The position numbers and the translations under genes are program-made. This document shows positions 34,054-43,335 of a stretch of DNA of 64,000 nt, piece after piece. Positions within the stretch are counted from its first letter, which is position 1; each line of letters starts with the position of its first letter. Source of the stretch: Siderastrea siderea (lineage: Eukaryota; Cnidaria; Anthozoa; Scleractinia; Rhizangiidae); NCBI GenBank assembly GCA_964030785.1, contig OZ034977.1, positions 25,739,652-25,803,651 on the forward strand, given 5' to 3'. Under the pieces are notes generated by a model that ran no database searches, was not told the DNA's origin, and saw only the letters and a list, made by a program, of their open reading frames with translations.

Positions 34054-35265
34054 GAGCTCCCGGTGGTGGCGAAACTGTTTGTTCCTTCTGTTCGGTGTCC
34101 GTCTTGTGGTTACGCCAATGATTGTGATTTTCGATTCTGTCAGCGTTGCGGTTACTCTAGGAAAATAGTGCACTTTAGACAGTCAAGATCGGTTGGTATC
34201 AATTTAGACGAAATTGATACCCGGTTGAATCAACTGTGGAATTTTGATCAAGCTACTGGTTATTCAAAACTCTCTACAGAGGGAATTAGAGAACTTCCTC
34301 TCGGGTCTGCCGGGTAAACCGTCTCTACCTATCGTTTCACTCCGCGATCTGTGCCGTTTCCTTGCGATTAAGGATAGAGGTGGCAAAACTCAGGTACATC
34401 GTAATGGTTGTGCCTTTTTAGGGCAACGTGGTAATAATTCATGCGGATGTCCCGTGAGACTTTCATACAAGACTGTTGATTCTTACATTGGTAAACTCCA
34501 TTCTATCTTCCACGCAATTGATCGGGATGGCGAATGGGATAAGCGTTTAGGATTAGGGAATCCGGCGGCGGATAAATCGGTTAAGGATTATCTTCGTTTG
34601 AGAACGGCAGAACAGTTGCAGGCTAGGATTACACCTAAACAGGCGACTCCGTTTTTTGTGGATAAATTAACTCAGCTTTCTCTTTATCTGGACCAGAAAC
34701 TACTAGCCTCAGATAATTTATCTCCAACACAGCGTTTCATTGTGGCTCGAGACCAAGCTTACTTCAAATGTGTTTTCTTTAGTGGTGACCGTCCAGGAGA
34801 TTTAGGTCGTGTTTAAGTCCAGGAGATTTTACGCTTCCTAATGACGATCGATTCCTTTTTAATCATGTTTGGGGAAAGACTTTGAGAGATGGCGATGAAA
34901 ATGTTTTTGTCATTAGAAGAAACCCTCAACTGGTGATCTCCCCGATTAAAGGGATTGAGCAGTACATGGCGGTGGCCTGAGACCTTAGAATAGATCTCAC
35001 AAGTGTCTATCTTTTCCGCCCTACCAACCCACAGGGAGGCGTTGTGGATTCCCCCTTTCCTTCGTCAACCGCCGAAGCCCGTCTTAAATCTTATATTTTA
35101 AAGGATATGGGAGCCGATGATGGGGAGACGCTTCATGGTTTCCGATCGGGGTGCGCTATTACATTGGCTTTAACTGGTGCAGATTTATCAGAGATAATGG
35201 ATCATGTAGGATGGGCACGTCGACATACTGCACTTTATTATCTCCAGTTGGAAAAAAGGTCCTGA
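34054..35265 (+). pseudogene. Tyrosine recombinase of the DIRS-like element
   Basis: The exon opens behind the acceptor at 34053 with a four-Cys zinc motif, CPSCGYANDCDFRFCQRCGY. It is followed, after a frame change near 34260, by RDLCRFLAIKD, CGCPVRLSYKTVDSYIGKL (the core-binding domain) and ARDQAYFKCVFFSGDRPGDL, which carries the first catalytic Arg. After a TAA (about 34814) and a TGA (about 34978) comes LHGFRSG (the H-x-x-R pair), DHVGW and HTALYYLQL with the nucleophilic Tyr near the end. All signature blocks of the integration recombinase are recognisable, but at least one frameshift and two stops disable it. Confidence 0.8.
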
Positions 35266-35570
35266 ACCCTTCTGGTGCCTCAGGAAGGCTAGCGGCAAGT
35301 GACTTAACGGAAGCAATAAATCCATGGCAGGATGTTAATGAGTTAAAACGTTTTATTTGTGCTTTTCCTGTCAATCATTCTAACAGGCGTAATCTGTCAA
35401 CGTGAAGGACAATAAACAACCTTAACTATTCACAATGCTCCTAATGAAATGCGATGATAAGATAACTTTATAATGCCTCGTTAGCACCAGGCCCGCATAT
35501 GCACGTTGATTACGTAACCAGGATGGCATAAATAGGATAAAAACACTCGATTCTTGCTCAGTTTCCTTCC

Positions 35571-36845
35571 ATGACATTCTTATGAACATGAATAACCAGG
35601 AAGTGACTCTGTTAGTGCTGTTAGACCTGAGCGCTGCGTTTGACACGATTGACCATACTCTGCTGCTTCGGCGTCTCCGGTCCAGATTTGGATTCACAGG
35701 GACAGCATTAGCGTGGCTCAGATCATATCTATCTAATCGATTCCAATACGTGGTCATTGATGACACATGTTCAAATAGGTTCGACTTGAGCTTTGATGTT
35801 CCACAAGGTTCTTGCCTTGGTCCACTTTTGTTTTCTATCTATACCAGTCAACTGTTTGACATTGTTAGTCATCACTTACTGCAGGTACATTGCTATGCTG
35901 ATGATACTCAACTCTACCTGGCATTCAAACCCGATAACAATGCTACTCAGCTTGCTGCGGTACGTTCCATGGAGGCCTGTGTTAAAGACTTGAGACGATG
36001 GATGATCAAAGATAAGCTCATGTTAAATGATGATAAGACTGAGTTCGTGCTAATCGGTACAAAGCAGCAATTGGCGAAAGTCTGTATTGACACTCTGTCG
36101 GTTCGCATTTCAGAGGTTTCAAACTCCAGCCTCGTTCGGAACCTTGGCCACAATGGCTACACATGTGAACAAGAGTTGCAAAGCAGCATTTTACCATCTT
36201 TACAATATTGCTAGAATCAGGAAATATCTAAATCGGCAATCGACAGAAGCCCTTGTTCACGCGCTTGTGACCAGCCGCGTAGATTATTGTAATGGATTGC
36301 TTTATGCTAACCCTTATTTGTGTAAGTTTCAGCGAGTGCAGAATGCTGCAGCTAGACTGGTTTTTCGAGCACGTAAGTTCTGCCACACATCGCGATTCCT
36401 ATTTGAACTACACTGGTTACCTATTAAGTCTCGTATTGATTTTAAGGTTATGGATTTGCCCCTAAATACATTTCTGATCTTATATCTATCAAGTCAATAT
36501 CGAACTATAGCCTGAGATCAAATGATGAACTGCTTTTGTCACCACCTGTTGTAAAGACTCTATCTACCCTCGGCGACAGGGCTTTTGCGGCGGATGCGCC
36601 TAAATCATGGAACCAGCTACCGTCAGAACTAAGGAGAATCACTTTCATCAATCATTTTAAGCGAGCTCTGAAGACATATCTTTTTAAACAAGCTTTTTAT
36701 TAGTGTACAGATATATATATTTTTAATCTATTTTTTTTTTATTTTTGTAATCTATTTTTTATCTAATTTTTTGATTTATATTTGTAACGCGCATTTGAAA
36801 ACCTATGTTGAATTTGCGCGCTATAAATGCATATTATTATTATTA
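35571..36845 (+). mobile_element. 5'-truncated CR1-like LINE inserted in the DIRS right repeat
   Basis: It starts abruptly inside the reverse transcriptase, continues to the C terminus and a short 3' region, and ends in (ATT)n at about 36832-36845. TTCC flanks both ends (35567-35570; 36846-36849), a short target duplication. Short truncated copies with a trinucleotide tail are typical of CR1-like LINEs. Confidence 0.85.
35580..36702 (+). pseudogene. LINE reverse transcriptase, C-terminal part
   Basis: The first frame (to 36214) has LLVLLDLSAAFDTIDH (motif A, with catalytic Asp), DVPQGSCLGPLLFSIY (motif B) and HCYADDTQLYL (motif C, YADD). A deletion or frameshift near 36140-36150 moves the frame to MATHVNKSCKAAFYHLYNI and RVDYCNGLLYANP, typical of the connection domain after the fingers-palm core. 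Later, near 36600, SWNQLPSELRR and FKRALKTYLFKQAFY give the conserved C terminus. The frame changes make it inactive. Confidence 0.8.
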
Positions 36846-36872
36846 TTCCAGCGGACAACTAGAGTAAAGGAC

Positions 36873-37469
36873 GGCCCACCCACCCGACCCCGATAAGTCG
36901 TGCGGTTCGGTCGCCCTTAGTTCTGTTGCAGCTTTTCGGCTAGCCCGCTGGATCAATATTTTTCCCATATATCTTATATTAGCTGAGTATGAATTAGGAG
37001 TGTTGTGGAATAGAATACTTTCCAAAACCAATGCGGTGGATCCAAGATGGCCGCCAATTGGAAATTATGATGAAAGTCTGACGTCTTGTTACGTCATCAG
37101 TATCCCTTGCCGATCTCAAAGGAAACATTCTTGAACGAACTTTTCACCCTCTAAGTCTCATTTTCACTGCTTTATTGCTATCGGAGATATGGAGGCCTGC
37201 CCCACAACAGCCACAGAAGACCAAGGAAGGCCCAGACTAGATAAGGTTAAGGTTGTCTCTTAACTGCAGCTGATTTCTTTCTCAAAACAGAAGGAAACTT
37301 TCAAAGCCCCAGAAATCTAAAACAGGAGGGTTCATTTTCAAATCTATGAAGACGTGCGCAGCTGTGCGCAGCTGTTTTGCAGCTGTGCGCAGCTGCAAAA
37401 AATTCGAAACCATGTCCCTTATTGTGGTTGTGTGCTTGCAGATCTAAATTAAAAATTTGTTTCTTTTCC
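36873..37469. other. No gene seen; E-box cluster
   Basis: Sequence between the DIRS-like element and the inverted duplication. At 37352-37400 the block GTGCGCAGCTGT is repeated so that four CAGCTG hexamers fall within about 40 bp, with hairpin potential. No coding region is recognised. Confidence 0.45.
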
Positions 37470-37966
37470 CCGTGAGCTCCAACCCTTATTTTAAAATAAA
37501 TTCACTCTTAATTGGTGAGCGATTATGCATTCAAATCTTAGATAGCTAAGAGAAACGCGAGTACAAAACAGAGCAGTGCCAGTTTTCTTTGTTCACCTTA
37601 GCTACTGGTCAGCGGCTACTGCCTGGTAAATTTAAGACGAGACGAGAGAAGTAATCCATGGAAGCTTGGTCTAAATGAAGAGTTTTAAACGAAGAATTTT
37701 CCCAAAACCAACTGTTTTGACGCTTCGGAGATTATCTCTGAAACGCACGGATCTATTTTTGATCGAAGATGACAGAATAATCGAGGTAATAGGTGCAAAT
37801 GAAAACAGAACAAGATGCCATTTGTTGATTCATTATTCTGCAAGGCACTACGCTTAAGTGTTCGTTAAATTAGTTTGCAAAACACAGGCTGTGATATGCT
37901 CAATATGACTTGCTTTTATTGCTTTATTCTCAGATTAATAGTTCTGGGTCAAGGTCGTTTGTAAAG

Positions 37967-38120
37967 TGTGGCATATTTTGACGTTAACGTATCGTAAAAC
38001 AGGTAAAGGAACAGCTAAACGAACCAAACAATATTTATTCAACTAGAACTCACATGGCTGACTACACGAGCACATGGTACGTGAAAACGAGGTTGCCTTG
38101 AGAACGAGGCGAACACATCA
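37967..38120 (-). repeat. 3' LTR (complete, 154 bp)
   Basis: Read on the minus strand it starts TGATGTGTTCGCCTCG and ends AAAATATGCCACA, with the usual TG...CA ends. A possible AATAAA (in GTTGAATAAATATTG, about 38032) could serve for polyadenylation. Directly upstream (38121-38133) is the polypurine tract. Confidence 0.9.
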
Positions 38121-38135
38121 CATCTCCCCCTTTCT
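38121..38135 (-). other. Polypurine tract
   Basis: Minus-strand AAAGGGGGAGATG immediately before the 3' LTR TG start; a typical plus-strand primer for LTR elements. Confidence 0.75.
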
Positions 38136-38329
38136 AGGTGATACCCAAAAAACTAATGTGAACAACGGGATCTGAAACTTGGCTCCAATGTCTAGCACTA
38201 AAACTACAAGGAGACTGAAAACCTTAGTAACAGTAAGTCAGTGCCTAAATTTGGTAGTTCAAACTCATTTCCTGGCAGCCCTTATACGCAACTGAAATAA
38301 AACAAATGTAACGTTCAGTGTTCCAATTT

Positions 38330-41300
38330 TCATACTGTCTCAATTAATCTGTCCGGCGCCTTGCGCACTCTACTAGACCGACGAAGTGGAGTCTGGCCCA
38401 CTTCGGAGGATCGGGTATCGACTGTAGGCGACTTCTCCGTACCAGGAACAGATTCTTCCTTTTCAGATGGTACTTGAGTACTGAAGTGCGCTGGATCCAT
38501 AACTGGGATGTCTGATGGTACTTGTGGTGGTAATGGAACACCTGTACCAAGAGGGACGTGTGAACGATGATCCAAAACACTGTCCTGTGGTTCCGTTGTG
38601 ACGTTTGGTTGAGGAACCGCGCTGTCCATACTATCTCGTCTTATGTGATCCAGGTGTCGTTTCCAAACTCGCTCATCGTCAAGCACTACCACGTACGATT
38701 TCGGTCCGCTACGCTCCGCTACAGAACCTGGCCACCACGTGTTCTCTCTCCTAAGATGTTTTACTAAAATTCTGTCACCTGGGTAGAACTCTCTAAATTT
38801 AACGTGCACATCATGTGCTGCTTTCTGTTTTGCCTGCGAATCCATGACCTTCTCCCCCGTGCTTGGACGAAGAAGAGTTAACCGCGTTCGCAACTCGCGT
38901 CCGAGGAACAGACTAGCCGGGGTTCTTCCAGTGGTGGGATGCTTGGTTGACCGGTATGTCAGCAAGAAGTTGCCAATACGTTGCTGAACCGACAGCTTGC
39001 TGCCCTTGCAGGTCTTCATGTGGTTCTTGAAGGACTGAACCATCCGTTCGGCTAAACCGTTGCTTGCCGCATGATAGGGAGCTACTCGTATGTGTTTAAC
39101 ACCGTTCATCTTTAAGAAATGTGCGAATTCTTCACTGCGAAATTGCGGTCCATTGTCGCTAACACAGTGAATTGGCAATCCGTATTTCGCGAACAATTCT
39201 CGCAAGATGGTGATCGTTGCCTTAGCTGACGTGTTTCGTGCCATAAAGATCTCTGACCAGCGGGAATGCGCATCAACGATAATGAGATAATGCCCGTTTT
39301 CATCTTCGGCGTAATCGACATGAACTCGATGCCAGGGGTTACTTGGCCACATCCACGGTGCTAGTGGTGCTACAGCTGGTGGTTTCCTAACCTGCTGACA
39401 ACTAGCACAGTTTCTCACAGTTTGCTCAATTTCTAGATCAACATTCGGCCACCATAGGTAACTGCGTGCTATCTCTTTCATCCGGACAATGCCTGGGTGA
39501 CCTGTGTGCAATTCTTCCAGCATATCTTCCTGATAGCGGGTAGGGATGATAACTCGTAACCCCCATAATAGACAATCTTGCTCAACTGACAATTCAAATC
39601 GACGATTGAAAAAGGGTTTCAGGCGTAGATCTTCAACATGTTGTGGCCACCCGTGCCTGACAAATTCCAACACCTTTGATAGGACAGGGTCTACTCGCGT
39701 TGCGTGACTTATCTTCTTATGCGTGATGGGTAGCGAGTCTATCAGTCGTTCTTCAACCTTGAAAATAGCATTCTCGCCACTTAGCGTTGATGGCAGGGGT
39801 AATCGTAATAATGCGTCAGCAACTGCGTTTTCCTTTGAAGGAATAAATCTGATGCTGTAGTCAAATGCTGACAGAATGATAGCCCAACGCTGTAGACGCA
39901 TGGCTGCCAAGGAAGGGATGGCTGTCTTGGGGCCAAAGATTCGCTCTAGAGGCTTGTGGTCCGTCAGGATTGTAAAGTGTCGACCATACAGGTATAAATG
40001 AAACCGCTTCAGCCCGAACATAATAGCCAATGCTTCCTTATCAATTTGACCGTAGCGTTTCTCGTGTTCATTCAGTGTTCGTGACGCATAGGGAATAGGG
40101 CGTCGTGTGCCATTGGGATACACGTGCATGATGACAGCACCCAATCCGTATGGTGAGGCGTCTACTGATAACTCCACTGGAAGGCTGGGGTTGTAATGCG
40201 CAAGCACAGTCTCTGAAGATAGCGCTAGTTTCACGTCATTGAAGGCTTGTTCGCACTTTGGCGTCCAATTCCACGGTTTGTTTCCCAGAAGCTCGTACAG
40301 GGGGTGAGCGAGGGTTGACAGCTTTGGCATGAAATTAGTCAGTGCTGCTAACATTCCAAGGAAGGAGCGTAATTCCATCAAGTTTCGAGGAGTGGGGGCC
40401 TCTTTTATGGCCTTAACCTTTTCATCAGTTGGTTGAAGTCCCCTTTCTGAGAAACGCAATCCGAAGTATATCACGGATGGTGCCATGAACATGCACTTCG
40501 GAAGTTTGACTCTCAAACCAAACTTAAGGAATTGTTTGAAAACCGCTTCTAAATTCTTCAGATGCTCATCGTCGTTAGTGCCTCCCACCAGCAGATCATC
40601 CATGATCACGCATGTTCCGTCAAGTCCCGCAAGCACTTGCTCAATAAAGCGCTGCCAAATAGCTGGACTGGATGAAATTCCAAATGGCAAACGTGTATAA
40701 CGGAAAAGACCTTTGTGGGTGTTGATCGTACACAGTTTTTGTGACTCCTCATCCAAAACCGGTTGCTGATGTGCACTTCTCAGATCAATTTTCGTGAATT
40801 TCTTCCATGCTGACACCTTTTCCCGAATCTCCTCCAATGTCGGGATGGGAAACTGCTCTGTCTGGATTGCTGGGTTAACCGTGCCTTTATAATCACCACA
40901 AATACGCACTGATCCGTCGGTCTTGGGAACGCAAACAATAGGTGTAGCCCAATCGCTCACTTCTACAGGCTTAAGAACACCCTCGCTTTCCATGCGCTTA
41001 AGTTCCTCCTCAACGGCAGAACGTAGTGCGTAGGGTACTGGGCGTGCGCGTTGAAATACTGGCGTTGCATTTTCTTTCAGGTGAAGTTTTGCCGTGACAC
41101 CCTTAACAGTTCCTAGCTCAGGCTTGAATATCTCAGCGTACTGTTCCTTGAGGCGCTCGATCCGTACATCCTCATTCGGCTTAACCGAGAACTGACCGTT
41201 TGGAGGTGTAAAGAGATTTCTCCAGTCGAGGCGAATTTTTGTCATCCAGGATCTTCCGAGCAATGGAGGGGCGTATCGCTCCGCACGCACAACAAGTAAA

Positions 41301-41713
41301 GGTAGCGTTGCGTGTTGGTCGTTGTGTTCTACATCAACCAGGATCTGTCCTGCAATGTCCAGCGGTGTGCCCGCATAGGCGTGAAACGATCTTTCCACCG
41401 GCCTTAGTGCCAGGTATTTGAAATACCGTTCGTAATCTGCATAGCTGAGGATAGATGCGGCTGCTCCGGTGTCCACTCCCATTTGAAATTCAACATCTTC
41501 AATTCGTACAGGAACTTTGACTGCGGGAGCCCAAATTCCTGAGTTCCGTGACTCAGTATGGTGTACGCCATCCAAACTGAAAATCGAGCCGAAAAATTCA
41601 TCTTCAGCTTCCTCCGACACTTCTGCTTCTGAATCCTGATCAGTGTGACGGACATGTTGTTTTCTCTCCGCCTTCTGGCGCGGTGACTTCGTGTTGCGAC
41701 ACTCAGACTGCAA
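38330..41713 (-). CDS. Pol polyprotein (protease, RT, RNase H, integrase)
   Basis: This intact frame of 1,127 residues has an aspartic protease with VDTGAAAS (residues 80-87). The reverse transcriptase has FTKIDLRSAHQQ (motif A, about 306-317), LPFGISSSPAIWQ and VIMDDLLV (369-376; IMDD in place of YVDD). RNase H has ELSVDASPYGLGAV (513-526) and TDHKPLE. The integrase has an HHCC zinc finger (H735, H738, C768, C771) and the DDE triad at D799, D852 and E888. The C terminus is Ser/Pro-rich with no chromodomain. All catalytic residues I can check are present. The first codon in the frame follows the gag frameshift, so it is not a true start. Confidence 0.92.
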   Translation of the reverse strand: MQSECRNTKSPRQKAERKQHVRHTDQDSEAEVSEEAEDEFFGSIFSLDGVHHTESRNSGIWAPAVKVPVRIEDVEFQMGVDTGAAASILSYADYERYFKYLALRPVERSFHAYAGTPLDIAGQILVDVEHNDQHATLPLLVVRAERYAPPLLGRSWMTKIRLDWRNLFTPPNGQFSVKPNEDVRIERLKEQYAEIFKPELGTVKGVTAKLHLKENATPVFQRARPVPYALRSAVEEELKRMESEGVLKPVEVSDWATPIVCVPKTDGSVRICGDYKGTVNPAIQTEQFPIPTLEEIREKVSAWKKFTKIDLRSAHQQPVLDEESQKLCTINTHKGLFRYTRLPFGISSSPAIWQRFIEQVLAGLDGTCVIMDDLLVGGTNDDEHLKNLEAVFKQFLKFGLRVKLPKCMFMAPSVIYFGLRFSERGLQPTDEKVKAIKEAPTPRNLMELRSFLGMLAALTNFMPKLSTLAHPLYELLGNKPWNWTPKCEQAFNDVKLALSSETVLAHYNPSLPVELSVDASPYGLGAVIMHVYPNGTRRPIPYASRTLNEHEKRYGQIDKEALAIMFGLKRFHLYLYGRHFTILTDHKPLERIFGPKTAIPSLAAMRLQRWAIILSAFDYSIRFIPSKENAVADALLRLPLPSTLSGENAIFKVEERLIDSLPITHKKISHATRVDPVLSKVLEFVRHGWPQHVEDLRLKPFFNRRFELSVEQDCLLWGLRVIIPTRYQEDMLEELHTGHPGIVRMKEIARSYLWWPNVDLEIEQTVRNCASCQQVRKPPAVAPLAPWMWPSNPWHRVHVDYAEDENGHYLIIVDAHSRWSEIFMARNTSAKATITILRELFAKYGLPIHCVSDNGPQFRSEEFAHFLKMNGVKHIRVAPYHAASNGLAERMVQSFKNHMKTCKGSKLSVQQRIGNFLLTYRSTKHPTTGRTPASLFLGRELRTRLTLLRPSTGEKVMDSQAKQKAAHDVHVKFREFYPGDRILVKHLRRENTWWPGSVAERSGPKSYVVVLDDERVWKRHLDHIRRDSMDSAVPQPNVTTEPQDSVLDHRSHVPLGTGVPLPPQVPSDIPVMDPAHFSTQVPSEKEESVPGTEKSPTVDTRSSEVGQTPLRRSSRVRKAPDRLIETV

Positions 41714-42479
41714 GTGACGTGACCCGTTTTATGACACCGAAAACACTCTGAATCCTGGTATTTGCAGTTGTCCGAAGAATGGTTGGTTAACCCACAGCGA
41801 AAACATCGTTGCTTAACCCCCGTTGGCTGGGTTTGTTTGTCATTTTTGCCGTGACGTCGATCCGGCGCTGAAGTGCGATTGCGTGACGACAAATTGTCGC
41901 GTTTGACCTTGTTTACGCTCGCCGGATTCTCGCTCTGAGAATTCGAACCAAGGTCACGGACATCTTTTTGCGCAGTTTCTTGGGCAATTGCAGTATCCAC
42001 TGCCTCCTGAAATTTGAAGTTTGTCGACAGTAGCTTCCGTTTAATTTGCTCCGAACGAAGACCACAAATAAAGCGATCACGTAGACTATCGTTCAACTGT
42101 TCGTTTGAGAATTCACATGTTCCCGCAAGGCGTTTTAACTCTCTGACAAATCGATAATGGATTGCCCCGGTCGCTGGCTAGCAGAATGGAACCTGTATCG
42201 TTCCGTGACTTTTAAACGAGTAGGCTTGTAATGACTGCGAAGTAGCGTTGCTAGCTGGTCAAAAGTCTTCGTGTTTGGGGCGTCCGGGTAGGATAAATCT
42301 TTCAACACTCGATAAACATTACTACCAATGGATGTTAGAAGAATCGCTCTTCGTTTTGCAGCAGTTTCCGTCTCGCTCTTAATATCGTAAGCAATGAAAT
42401 ATTCCTGCAAACGCTCGAGGTAGCTTTCAATATCTTCCGAGTCTGGGTTGAAGCCATCGAACGGTGGTCTGCCCGCCAT
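41404..42479 (-). pseudogene. Gag region with two frameshifts
   Basis: The first part (42479-42135) starts MAGRPPFDGF with an ATG and has the retroviral-type Gag helix region (YLERLQEYF, AILLTSIG, LLRSHYKP). A frame change at about 42148 leads into LRDRFICGLRSEQIKRKLL, the most conserved Gag segment. Two zinc knuckles follow: CFRCGLTNHSSDNC and a second that begins CFRCHKTGH. The second knuckle is broken by a 5-bp tandem duplication (GTCAC twice, about 41715-41724) that also throws gag out of frame with pol. Confidence 0.8.
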
Positions 42480-42584
42480 AGCGCTCGCTCCGTTTCGTAT
42501 TTCAGGCGCTTGACTGGTCGTCGTTGGCTCAACAGCTGTATTCGTCGATAAATTTCCGCTTTCCGTCGTTGGCTGGCCGTTTTC

Positions 42585-42603
42585 CAGTTTACCTCGTCGC
42601 CAC
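42585..42603 (-). other. Primer-binding site region
   Basis: Directly inside the 5' LTR end (minus strand ...GCCACA), the sequence is GTGGCGACGAGGTAAACTGG. A TGGCGACGAGG-like site next to the LTR is common in invertebrate Gypsy elements. The matching tRNA is not assigned here. Confidence 0.6.
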
Positions 42604-42731
42604 TGTGGCGTATTTTGACGTTAACGTATCGTAAAACAGGTAAAGGAACAGCTAAACGAACCAAACAATATTTATTCAACTAGAACTCACATGGCTGACT
42701 ACACGAGCACATGGTACGTGAAAACGAGGTT
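42604..42731 (-). repeat. 5' LTR, missing its outermost ~26 bp
   Basis: Identical to the 3' LTR except for one base, but it starts at AACCTCGTTTTCACG, lacking the first 26 bp (the TG end and what follows). The host sequence resumes as (GTT)ACTTGC with 3 bp of overlap with the LTR. Confidence 0.9.
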
Positions 42732-43335
42732 ACTTGCGAAGTGCAATTGGCAATCATCGAGTGGCGTGTACGTTATAACTTGTTTATATTGTGAATTGAG
42801 CATAGTTAATGAGCTATTTGAATGTTGCTTACAATTTAATTAAAGCTATATGCGAAATATTACCAGTGTAGAATTGTGTCCTGCTGTAGTTTGAAACTAT
42901 TTTTGTGTTTTCCCGATGTAAGGGAGCATTGCTCGCATTACATTTGCTCTCGAATTTCACGCATAGGTTGTGGTTCGTAATTTGCATAATTTGGAAATAC
43001 TGGTGTTTGACAACGGCGCCACGTTCTTTAAACCTTCTGGCCGCACGATTTTATTTTATTAAAATTAAGACCAAGTCCTTGCCTTTTCATTACTGCAAGG
43101 AAATTGCTATCCGAGGTCTCACTTTTTGTCAACATGTATTTTTGTGTACCCATTTCCCTGTTTTTCTTTAAAGCTGTGAAATTAGGTTGAAAAAGGAGCT
43201 GTTTTAACTACTCAAAACAACTACATGGAAATGTCAGTAACATTGTAGGATAAGGAAGAGTTGTACTTATCAACCAACAGTAGACTTTTGTCCTGCATCA
43301 AATTTTAAGTGTTGTGAGGAGTTACCAAAGTTCTT

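Larger units (their letters stand above)
28490..36872 (+). mobile_element. DIRS-like (tyrosine recombinase) retroelement, degenerate
   Basis: The element has direct terminal repeats of about 170 bp (28490-28659 and 35426-36872, the latter split by a LINE). In order it carries a Gag-like protein, reverse transcriptase with RNase H, and a tyrosine recombinase instead of an integrase, the defining content of the DIRS/Ngaro/PAT order. Coding parts start behind good splice acceptors (30666, 31472, 34053). Reverse transcriptase and recombinase have several frameshifts and stops, so the copy is dead. Terminal repeats differ at roughly 6 percent of positions by eye. Confidence 0.85.
35426..36872 (+). 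repeat. Right terminal repeat (A2) of the DIRS-like element, split by a LINE
   Basis: 35426-35570 repeats the left terminus with about 94 percent identity. The last 27 bp (TTCCAGCGGACAACTAGAGT and on to AAAGGAC) lie at 36846-36872, beyond the LINE. Just outside, at about 36894-36911, AAGTCGTGCGGTTCGG is the reverse complement of CCGAACCGCACGACTT found just inside the left repeat (about 28682). Confidence 0.85.
37967..42731 (-). mobile_element. Gypsy-type LTR retrotransposon, young
   Basis: On the minus strand: 5' LTR (42731-42604), primer-binding site region, gag, pol, polypurine tract and 3' LTR (38120-37967). The two LTRs differ at one position over 128 bp (GCATATT against GCGTATT), so insertion is recent. 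The empty site is preserved in the left arm of the inverted duplication, and flanking bases here are contiguous with it without a target duplication. Pol order protease, reverse transcriptase, RNase H, integrase is that of Gypsy (Metaviridae). Two frameshifts in gag disable it. Confidence 0.92.
37470..43335 (-). repeat. Right arm of the large inverted duplication (interrupted)
   Basis: 37470-37966 and 42732-43335 together are the reverse complement of 25628-27180 minus its MITE, about 1.10 kb. The 60-residue frame at 37675-37857 lies in it but is interrupted by a stop in the left arm, so it is not conserved as coding. The LTR element at 37967-42731 is private to this arm. Confidence 0.85.

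Noticed and set aside
37675..37857. 60-residue frame in the right arm of the inverted duplication
   Set aside because: The left arm has a stop in the equivalent position, so the frame is not conserved between copies.
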